NCBI GenBank assembly: GCA_900772835.1
Contig: CAAGSA010000007.1
Coordinates: forward strand, 1-19,982
Source of the DNA: an uncultured Prevotella sp.
Lineage (GTDB): Bacteria; Bacteroidota; Bacteroidia; Bacteroidales; Bacteroidaceae
Length of the DNA stretch: 19,982 nucleotides
Direction: 5' to 3'
Positions 1-7,300 of this stretch are shown here, piece after piece; positions within the stretch are counted from its first letter, which is position 1; each line of letters begins with the position of its first letter. The notes under the pieces are model-generated. The model was not told where the DNA came from. It ran no database searches and saw only the letters and a program-made list of their open reading frames with translations. The position numbers and the translations under genes were made by a program.

Positions 1-1115
1 GGGCGGTTCACCACAAAGTCTACCTCCAACTGTTTTCTGACAAACTTACCGTTCTCATCCTTGCCACCAAGTTCTACGACTCCAACATCGACGCGATATC
101 CTCTACGTATTAGTTCTATATAGATAAGGTTCTCCATTAAATGAGATTTCTCTTGTTGGCGGAAATTCAGTTTCGCATTTCTTAATCCCATATCAATGGA
201 ATAATACTTCTGGGTGTTGTCGAAGTATTTCTTTCCTTTGATGTCATACCGTTTGGCACCCAAGAACAAATAAGCATCTTCAAGATAGTTGATGTAATTC
301 TTGATAGTATGGTCAGATGTTTTGCGCTTCATCAAAGAACCGGCTGTATTGGCCAAGTTATGGGTATTGGTTAGTGAGCCTACTGCAGAATAAAGCGAGT
401 CAATAAGTGCGTCCAACACTTCATCATCCTTTAATTTATACCTTTCAACAATATCTTTAATGTACACATTCTTGTGAAGGTCGTAAAGGTATTTCTGTTT
501 TTCAGACTCACTTTGCTCCAAGACTGCTGACGGCATTCCCCCATAGGTTAAATACTCTTCAAGTGCATCAGCTTTTTCAAGTCCAGACACTTCATAATAT
601 TCTTTGAAGGAAAGTGGATATACTTTTATTTCTGATCCTCTATCACGGAAATTCGTCACAATATCAGAAGACAGCATTTTAGAATTTGAACCAGTAACAT
701 ATATGTCCAAATTCTTCCGTGCCATAAGGTCATTGAGAATGTCATAGAACGTTGTGTAAAGCATATCCTTGTCGTCCTCAGACACAAGGCTTTCGTCTAT
801 ATCTGTGTTTTTTACTTTTATAGACAATTGTATCTCATCGATAAAAACATAATATCGTTTTTCTTCGTCACATGCTTTATCCATGATGTATTCATAAAGC
901 ACATTCGGATTTCTGTACTTTATGTTCGCTTTTCTATCTAATGCGATTTCTATGAAGCAATCTTCAGAAACACCCTCTTTCTTCAGATAATCTTTATATA
1001 ATGTCGATAACAGAAAATATTTGCCACAGCGTCTAATGCCAGTGATTATCTTTACCTTTCCATTCCAACGCTTACTTATCAAAGCTTCGATGTATTTATT
1101 TCTTTGGATAACCAT
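1..1115 (-). CDS. DUF4143-type AAA family ATPase, 3' end outside the window
   Basis: An open frame of 371 codons reads from an ATG at 1115 to the left edge without a stop. The family is usually about 400 residues, so a short C-terminal part is missing. The protein has the layout of AAA_14/DUF4143 ATPases: a P-loop GIRRCGKY at residues 26-33, a Walker B strand YYVFIDEIQ at 88-96, a sensor-like TGSNSKMLSSDI at 141-152, and a C-terminal part with E328 and the EVDFVV segment at 364-369, which resembles the PD-(D/E)XK-like core typical of DUF4143. The P-loop is odd: the usual Ser/Thr after the lysine is Tyr33. The family is common and often horizontally moved in Bacteroidetes, and its role is poorly understood. 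The gene is clearly richer in A+T than recA and the genes beyond, which suggests transfer. The start is supported by a promoter 46 bp upstream. Family assignment is confident; function is not. Confidence 0.88.
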   Translation of the reverse strand, partial: MVIQRNKYIEALISKRWNGKVKIITGIRRCGKYFLLSTLYKDYLKKEGVSEDCFIEIALDRKANIKYRNPNVLYEYIMDKACDEEKRYYVFIDEIQLSIKVKNTDIDESLVSEDDKDMLYTTFYDILNDLMARKNLDIYVTGSNSKMLSSDIVTNFRDRGSEIKVYPLSFKEYYEVSGLEKADALEEYLTYGGMPSAVLEQSESEKQKYLYDLHKNVYIKDIVERYKLKDDEVLDALIDSLYSAVGSLTNTHNLANTAGSLMKRKTSDHTIKNYINYLEDAYLFLGAKRYDIKGKKYFDNTQKYYSIDMGLRNAKLNFRQQEKSHLMENLIYIELIRRGYRVDVGVVELGGKDENGKFVRKQLEVDFVVNR

Positions 1116-1133
1116 ATATTACTGCAATATCAG

Positions 1134-1163
1134 TTGTACTATTCGACCTTTTTTGCAGTACAA
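1134..1163. repeat. Inverted repeat over the ATPase start region, operator-like
   Basis: TTGTACT (1134-1140) and AGTACAA (1157-1163) are exact inverted arms around a 16-bp centre. The right-hand part, TTTTTGCAGTACAA (1150-1163), recurs in exact reverse complement at 1258-1271. A further TACTGCAA sits at 1120-1127. Its position over the predicted transcription start makes an operator plausible; this is inference. Confidence 0.45.
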
Positions 1164-1191
1164 AGTTATGGAATTTAATTTAAGTAAGCAA
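1161..1191 (-). promoter_or_regulatory. Promoter of the DUF4143 ATPase
   Basis: On the minus strand TAACTTTG (1168-1161) matches the Bacteroidetes -7 consensus TAnnTTTG exactly. CTTG, giving TTG at 1191-1189, lies 20 bp upstream as the -33 element. Transcription would start near 1154, about 40 nt before the ATG. The -7 element overlaps the end of the inverted repeat at 1134-1163, so a protein bound there could block initiation. Confidence 0.6.
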
Positions 1192-1258
1192 GTTTGAGGC
1201 AACTTTATTGCTATTTATGGGTTAATAATCAAGACAAAATGTGTTTCTTAAAAGATAT

Positions 1259-1302
1259 TGTACTGCAAAAACAGCCGCATATGCGACTCCTTTTGTAGTA
1301 CA
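1259..1302. repeat. 44-bp imperfect palindrome related to the 1134-1163 repeat
   Basis: The arms begin TGTACT and end AGTACA, and are centred on the perfect core CGCATATGCG (1276-1285). Comparing the two 22-nt halves gives 18 matches of 22. The left arm, TTGTACTGCAAAAA (1258-1271), is an exact inverted copy of 1150-1163, 94 bp away. It lies upstream of the ATPase promoter. It could be a second operator, a recombination site or a small mobile-element end; the sequence does not decide. Confidence 0.5.
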
Positions 1303-1316
1303 CATCGTTTGGACAA

Positions 1317-1436
1317 TTACTTCTTATTGAATTCTTGAATCTCGGAAATCATGTCCTTAACTTCTTATCCATGGATGGTGAAGTGAAAGTCACTATCAAC
1401 TATGATCTGGATTAGTAGATTCGGTAGTGGCACAGT
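1317..1436 (-). pseudogene. Possible decayed ORF remnant
   Basis: On the minus strand a frame bounded by stops at 1437-1439 and 1317-1319 reads a plausible protein tail. It has 23 codons including DSDFHFTIHG, one in-frame TAA (1365-1367), then EVKDMISEIQEFNKK and a final TAA. The charged helical ending looks protein-like and fits a gene broken by a single nonsense codon. I do not recognise a family. The opposite strand can also be read as a short open stretch, so this may be chance. Confidence 0.22.
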
Positions 1437-1460
1437 TCAGTTTACACCACCTTAGTGTTT

Positions 1461-1522
1461 ACAAAAATACTCGTTGCATTTTCCCATACTGACCACTGTG
1501 TATGGGAAAGTGCAACGAGTAT
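1461..1522 (-). terminator. Intrinsic terminator of recA, very long stem
   Basis: Arms 1467-1489 and 1500-1522 pair over 23 bp with a single T/C mismatch around a 10-nt loop. Read on the minus strand, the hairpin starts 29 nt after the recA stop and is followed by TTTTTGT, the expected U-tract. The stem is unusually long for an intrinsic terminator. On the plus strand no comparable T-run follows, so it is oriented for recA. Confidence 0.8.
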
Positions 1523-1551
1523 ATTATGTTTCTTTCCGGTTGTTTCCGTGG

Positions 1552-2577
1552 TTATTCCTTTCCGTCGTTCAGCTTCTGCATAATCTGCGCCTCAAGCTCT
1601 TCGCAGAGTTCGGGGTTGTCGCGGAGTAGAGCCTTGCTGGCGTCGCGGCCTTGGGCAAGTCGGCTGCCGTTGTAGGAGAACCACGAACCGCTCTTCTGTA
1701 TTATGCCGTATTCCACGCCCAGGTCGAGAATTTCTCCTACCTTGGATATTCCTTCGCCGAACATGATTTCGAATTCGGCTTTGCGGAATGGTGGAGCCAC
1801 TTTGTTCTTCACCACCTTCACGCGGGTCATGTTTCCGATAACCTGGTCGCCGTCCTTGATTGCCGTCACGCGGCGAATGTCGAGGCGCACGCTGGCATAG
1901 AACTTCAGTGCGTTGCCGCCGGTGGTTGTTTCCGGGTTGCCGAACATCACTCCGATTTTCTCTCTCAGCTGGTTGATGAAGATGCAGGTGGTGTTGGTCT
2001 TGCTTATGGTGGATGTGAGCTTGCGGAGCGCCTGGCTCATCAGTCGTGCCTGTAGACCCACGTTGTTGTCGCCCATGTCTCCCTCAATTTCCTTTTTCGG
2101 TGTCAGGGCTGCCACGGAGTCAACCACCAGTATGTCGATTGCCGACGAACGTATGAGCTGGTCGGCAATTTCGAGCGCCTGCTCGCCGTTGTCGGGTTGC
2201 GAAATCCAGAGGTTGTCGATGTCTACTCCGAGTTTCTCTGCATAGAAGCGGTCGAAGGCGTGTTCCGCGTCGATGAATGCCGCGATGCCTCCTGCCTTCT
2301 GGCATTCGGCGATGGCGTGTATGGCGAGTGTTGTCTTACCGCTGCTCTCCGGACCGTAAATCTCTATTATTCTTCCCTTCGGGTATCCTCCCACTCCGAG
2401 TGCGGCGTTCAGCGCGATGCTTCCTGTGGGTATTACTTCCACGTTGTCTATTTTCTCGTCGCCGAGTTTCATTATCGATCCCTTTCCGAAGTCTTTCTCT
2501 ATCTTGGCCATGGCTGCCTGCAGCGCCTTCAGCTTTCCTTCTTGCGTTGCCGCCATGTTTTCGTCTGTCTTTGCCAT
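1552..2577 (-). CDS. recA: RecA recombinase
   Basis: RecA forms the ATP-dependent filament on single-stranded DNA that drives homologous pairing and strand exchange in the cytoplasm. The 341 residues match the usual family length. Visible motifs are Walker A GPESSGKT at 75-82, the catalytic-glutamate region FIDAEHAFD at 101-109, Walker B ILVVDSVAAL at 149-158 with D153, and the L2 DNA-binding loop region REKIGVMFGNPETTTGG at 205-221. The chosen ATG (2577) follows a weak purine-rich sequence, normal for Bacteroidetes. A -7 element lies about 90 bp upstream and a long-stem terminator follows the stop, so recA can be a single transcription unit, although the phosphatase gene upstream points the same way. 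I see no obvious LexA-type box. Identification is essentially certain. Confidence 0.99.
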   Translation of the reverse strand: MAKTDENMAATQEGKLKALQAAMAKIEKDFGKGSIMKLGDEKIDNVEVIPTGSIALNAALGVGGYPKGRIIEIYGPESSGKTTLAIHAIAECQKAGGIAAFIDAEHAFDRFYAEKLGVDIDNLWISQPDNGEQALEIADQLIRSSAIDILVVDSVAALTPKKEIEGDMGDNNVGLQARLMSQALRKLTSTISKTNTTCIFINQLREKIGVMFGNPETTTGGNALKFYASVRLDIRRVTAIKDGDQVIGNMTRVKVVKNKVAPPFRKAEFEIMFGEGISKVGEILDLGVEYGIIQKSGSWFSYNGSRLAQGRDASKALLRDNPELCEELEAQIMQKLNDGKE

Positions 2578-2662
2578 TGTCGTTCTTTCTGTTGTTAGAT
2601 ATGTTTTGTTAATATTCAGTTTCTTCCAAATAATAGCATGGATGTATTGTTTTTACGCTATG

Positions 2663-2670
2663 CAAATATA
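2663..2670 (-). promoter_or_regulatory. Likely recA promoter, -7 element
   Basis: TATATTTG on the minus strand matches TAnnTTTG exactly, about 86 bp upstream of the recA ATG. No good TTTG stands at the -33 distance, only T-rich sequence, so the call rests on the -7 box alone. Confidence 0.45.
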
Positions 2671-2686
2671 GTCATTAAATTTGATT

Positions 2687-2719
2687 ATGCGATAAAAACG
2701 CATATTAATTTATAATATG
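2687..2719. repeat. AT-rich palindromes upstream of the recA promoter
   Basis: Two small inverted repeats overlap here. ATGCG/CGCAT (2687-2691, 2699-2703) has a 7-nt loop, and CATATTA/TAATATG (2701-2719) has a 5-nt centre. They lie 17-49 bp upstream of the recA -7 box and downstream of the phosphatase stop. They may be a weak terminator for the phosphatase gene or a regulatory site; such repeats also arise easily in AT-rich DNA. Confidence 0.25.
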
Positions 2720-2794
2720 TTGCATGTTTTCTTTTTCCGTGTGTCATTCAGTGGAACATTGCTATATGGAATATCTGATGAGCACATTTTCTTC

Positions 2795-4267
2795 TCACTT
2801 CATTTCCACCGCATTGCCGATACATCCGTTGGGCATCTGTATGTGAACGAGGTTGCAGATGGTGGCGGCGATGTCGGTGATATAAGTGGGGTGGTTTGTC
2901 TTGCCGTGTTTCACTCCCCATCCCATCATGAGGAACGGAATGTGGGCATCGTAGGGGTTCCACACGCCGTGTGTGGTGCCGTCTTCAATCTTTTCGCCGT
3001 ACACCTCATACCATCCCGGCTGCACGATGAGCTGTATGTCGCCGTTGCGCTGGCGGCAGTAGCCGTTTATCATCTTCTCCTTGATACAGGAAGGCACGGT
3101 GGCAGTGGCCACCTTGTCCATATCCACGGCGTATGCTATGTATTCCTTGCCCTGGAAATATGCCACGGCATCGGTCTTTACTCTGTCGAGGTCGAGACCG
3201 GCGTTGGCAATGGCTTCGTGGTTGAGCACCACGCAATATGACATGATGGCGCGTGCCAGGTCGGTTGCCACGTTGTATTTGTTTTTCAGGTAGGCGTTGA
3301 GGGCCGTCAGCTCCTGTCTGTAGAAGAACGCCCCTGCCGGTATGCCGTGCTTCTGGTTCATCAGGATATTGTTGGCAGCACCGTGATCGGCAGTGAGAAA
3401 CACAAGATATTCGCCCTTGCCGATAGTTCGGTCGAGATAGCTGAAGAAGTCGGCAAGGCGCTTGTCGAGGTCGACGAACTGGTCTTGTATAATCTGGCAG
3501 TGAGTGCCGTATTTGTGTCCGATTTTGTCGGTCGACGAAAAGCTCACGCATATCATGTCGGTTTCTCCCTGCTGTCCGAGTTTCTCGTTGCTTATGGCGC
3601 TCTTAGCCATTTCTATTGTCACTTCGTTTCCGGCAGGCGAATAGCTTATCTGGTCGCTGGAGTATTTGCCCACTGTCTTGTTGAATTTCTCCACCCACGC
3701 CGGAAGTTGCTTCATATAATAGGTGCTCGACACGAATTTGCTCTGTTCGCTGTCTATCCAGTAGGCAGCATCGGCTGCATGGCCGGCAGGTAGGATGGCG
3801 GCGCGGTCTTTGATGGACACGCCAATCACACGCGACTTGAAGTCGGTGGCAACCTTCAGCTCGTCGCCGATGGTTGTGGTGAGGAGCTTGCGCGGCGACA
3901 TCTGTCCTGCCTTGCTCTTCGTGCCCACGCCCTGCACAGTTTCGTCGCTCGTGCAGTAGGTCTTCTTTCCGTTGACGATGAAGTTGTTTGCCTGTATGCC
4001 GTGGATTGACGGCACGGTGCCTGTATATATAGATGTGTGGCCAACGGCGGTTATGGCAGGGATATAGTTGATCATAGTGTTCTCGCAGTCGAAGCCTTCG
4101 TTCATGAGTCGCTTGAAGCCTCCTTCGCCATAGAGGTTGTAGTAGCGGTGGAGGTAGTCCCAGCGCATTTGGTCGACGGTAATGCCTACGATGAGTTTCG
4201 GACGGCTTTGGGCGAATGCGCCTATCGCTGCCAGGATAAGGATTGCTGATAAAAATAGTTTCTTCAT
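2795..4267 (-). CDS. Secreted PafA-like alkaline phosphatase (Thr nucleophile)
   Basis: This is a 490-residue exported member of the alkaline phosphatase superfamily, which hydrolyses phosphate esters with two zinc ions. A signal peptide covers residues 1-18/19 (hydrophobic run ending AFA). The residues known from the Elizabethkingia PafA enzyme can be placed: metal ligand D32, nucleophile T73 in AITAVGH, N94, the K153/R155 pair in SIKDR that marks PafA-type monoesterases, D247 and H251 in DKIGH, D294-H295 in ADHG, and a final His at 442 in AHIPF. With every catalytic position filled it should be active, probably a periplasmic or surface phosphate scavenger. It lies 121 bp after sprA with no promoter I can recognise between them, so read-through from sprA is likely. 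Substrate range is inferred; a related phosphodiesterase is the alternative. Confidence 0.9.
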   Translation of the reverse strand: MKKLFLSAILILAAIGAFAQSRPKLIVGITVDQMRWDYLHRYYNLYGEGGFKRLMNEGFDCENTMINYIPAITAVGHTSIYTGTVPSIHGIQANNFIVNGKKTYCTSDETVQGVGTKSKAGQMSPRKLLTTTIGDELKVATDFKSRVIGVSIKDRAAILPAGHAADAAYWIDSEQSKFVSSTYYMKQLPAWVEKFNKTVGKYSSDQISYSPAGNEVTIEMAKSAISNEKLGQQGETDMICVSFSSTDKIGHKYGTHCQIIQDQFVDLDKRLADFFSYLDRTIGKGEYLVFLTADHGAANNILMNQKHGIPAGAFFYRQELTALNAYLKNKYNVATDLARAIMSYCVVLNHEAIANAGLDLDRVKTDAVAYFQGKEYIAYAVDMDKVATATVPSCIKEKMINGYCRQRNGDIQLIVQPGWYEVYGEKIEDGTTHGVWNPYDAHIPFLMMGWGVKHGKTNHPTYITDIAATICNLVHIQMPNGCIGNAVEMK

Positions 4268-4388
4268 AATGATGTTTTTTGTTTTAATTCTTTTTGTGGT
4301 AGATGGGTTGGAAATGTTTGGAAAACAGGATGAGAGGACAGGGATTGAACAGTGTTTGCAGCATTGTTTTCCCGGTCCTCCAGGCTTG

Positions 4389-7300
4389 TTATCTTGTGAG
4401 CGAGAACTTCAGGCTCAAACCGAAGTCCTGTGTCGTTGTCGGGTAGCTGTTGCTTGAAAGCAGCGGCGTGTTCGTCTGCCGGTCGTAGAAGAAGCTCATG
4501 GTGAGCAGCTTCGATAGTGTGTAGTCGGCGGCGAACGATAGTTTGAATGCAGAGTTTCCGCTGCTTGCGGCACTCGTCATTGATGCTATGTCGCGGCATA
4601 TAGCAGCCTGCTTGCGGAACGACAGGTCGAGGCGCAGGTTGAGGTCGGTGTTGAAACCGGTACGGCTGTTCCTGTTGTTCTGGCTGCTGTTCCTGTTCTC
4701 GTCCTGGTTCTTGCCCTTGCCTTTGGCTGTCTTCGCCTTGCGTGCCTTGGTGGCACCGCCGAACAGACCGAAGAAGTCGAAGTTGTTTATCTTATAGCCC
4801 ATTCCGATGACCCAGTCGTTGCTCGATGATTCGTTGAGCTGCACACTGGTCATACTGAGGCTCAGCACTCGTGTGGTGCGGTATTCCAGCTTTGCCGTGA
4901 GGTTGTTGTGGAATGTCATGTCGATTCCCAGCAGCGGCGAGAACGACTCGTTGATGCTCACCGTCGACACGTTGAACATACTGCTTGGCGTGGGGTTGCC
5001 CGTAGTGGCATCGGTGATGAATCCCAGTCCGTTCATGAATTCCTGGTATGTGCTGAACGAGCTGTATGATCCCACGGCATACACGCTCTTGTAGCCATGG
5101 TTGATGTTGAAGCTCTTGAACACATCGCGGAACCATGGCAGTCTGCCCAGGCCGCTGTATCTCACGGTCCAGTTCGGCAGCAGTTTCGACAATGCCGGGA
5201 AGAGCGACAGCGAGTTGCCTCCCATGCTGGTATACGTGGATAGGAATGCCGGCACCATCACGTCGGCACTGTATTTGCTCACCGTTCCGTTCTCCGGATT
5301 GAATTCCGTTCCGGCGAGTGCAGAGCCAGTGGGGTAGGTGGCACCGTTGTACTGGTTTTCCACCCTCTGCCGGAAGCCTTCAAGCGAGTTGCAGAACTTC
5401 TCGAACGAAGCCGAGTGGTATCCGTTGTTGGCATCGCCCGTGCTTTCAAATGCGGTGCCCATGCTGATGGTTGTCATCGTGAATGTTCCGCTCTGTGTGG
5501 TCGGCGTGCCTTGATACATATACTGTATGCTCTTCGCCGTGGTCTGCGTGCGACTTGCGTTCAGGTCGATTTTCAGGTCTCTCACCGGTTCCAGCGTCAT
5601 GCGCAGCTGTAGGTCTTCAGTCTTGCTCGACGTTGCCGGTGTGGCGATGCTGTCAGCCATGAGCAGCCATCCGTTCTCGGCACTCTTGTTGATGTATGAG
5701 TCATCCACGAAGCCGAAGGCGAAGTCAAGTCCTGGCGACATTATTCCGCCCGTGCGCTGTCCGAACACGTTGCCTATCTCGGGCATGAATCCCGGCAGCG
5801 ACAGTCCGTACTGGTTGCGGTAAGACACGTTCACGTTGCGTACCATCATCAGTCCGCGTGCCACCACCTGCATCGCTTTGTACCACGACTGGTTGTCGAG
5901 CGGTTCCTTTGCGAGCACGGCAACCTTCACCTTTGTCGCCGTGTCAACCTTCGACGTAATCTTTATCTTGTTGTTGTCGAGTTTCCTGTATTTCAGGTCG
6001 AACACCTTTCCGTCGGCTGTTTTTGCCGAAACGATGAGCCTCTTGCTGTTCTTGCCGTGGCTGATGGTGAGCGTGGTGTCGGGCCGCAGCGTTATTTCCT
6101 TCTCGAACGCCCTCTTGTTCTTCGGCAGTTTTTTCTCGTCTTCGGTTTTCTTGCCGTTTGGCTTAGCCGGAGTCCTTGATATGGTGTTCTTCTTCCGGTT
6201 GGTATTCACTGCCTGCCGCTTGTTGAACCTCTCGTTTGTCTTCTTCAGGAACGGGATGTGGTTGTATAGTTTCTCCAGGTTGAACGCACCGTTGATATTG
6301 AGCGTGCGGTTGTTGGCAATCACGTTGCCCAGCGACTGCCCGTCTTCCTGTGTCGTGCCTCGCGTCCAGCTGTAGGTGGCGTTGTAGTTGGCGTCGGCGT
6401 TCACCCAGTCGAATATCGGTATGAGGTTGAGCGGTGCCTGGTATGAGGCATTGAACGACTGGTTGTAGTCGAGCGGCCGTCCGAAGTGCTTGATGCTCGT
6501 CCACACCGAATCCTTCCATACTGCATAGTCATCCGGGTAGCGGCTCTTGTCCACAGGGCGGTAAGGCTCCTCAATCTCGGCGTGTGTCGCGCTGTTGAAG
6601 CTCATGTGCAGATTCTTCGTCAGGTCCCAGCGGATGGAGAATTCGCGGTTCCACAGGAACTGTTCGCTGAACGTGAGCGGCAGCTCCGAGTTCTCCGTGC
6701 TTTCCATGTCGCGTTCCTGCAGCTCGTAGTAGTTGCGCAGCATCTCAGTGTTGAACGTCAGGTTCTGCGGCAGCCAATTCAGTCCGAACCGCTTCAGAAT
6801 GTCGTACCACTTGCTCTTGCTCTTGATTTTCTTGAACGGTTCGAAAGCCTTGTACACCGGTGTGTAGCTGTAGTTTATCGAGCCTCGCCAGTTGTCCTCG
6901 TTTTCATACACGGTTGTCTCGCCGCTCGTGTGGCGGTGGCTGTGGCTGTAGCTGAACGAGAAGTTTGCCGGGTCGTATGGCATCGGGTGCTTCTTCGTTG
7001 CTATGCCCACCTTCATGTTCGAAAGCGAGAAGTTGGTGCTTGTCGTTTTCGTCACCGCAATGCTCTCTATCGAGTCGCGTTCGCGGCTCTCCATGGCGTT
7101 GAGTGCCTCGTCGAGCTTCATGTCCGTGTCGAGCGGATTGTATTTCGGCCGGGTCTCCTCCTTCGTCACTGAGTAGTAGAGCGGAATAGACACCTTGGCC
7201 TTTTCGGGGAAGAACTTTCCGAAGTCGAAGTTCGTCGTCACGCTGTATGTCTTGTAGTTGTCCTGTGCGCGCTGTGCCACACCGTCTTCCAGTCCGCCGA

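Larger units (their letters stand above)
1116..1551. other. Gene-free stretch between the ATPase and recA
   Basis: This 436-bp AT-rich stretch holds the ATPase promoter, two related inverted repeats, a possible decayed ORF and the recA terminator, each listed separately. I see no intact gene, tRNA or insertion-sequence terminal repeats of known type in it. Confidence 0.6.

Noticed and set aside
1651..2055. Plus-strand frames of up to 134 codons inside recA
   Set aside because: They lie fully opposite a conserved gene and show no family features; they are shadows of its codon usage.
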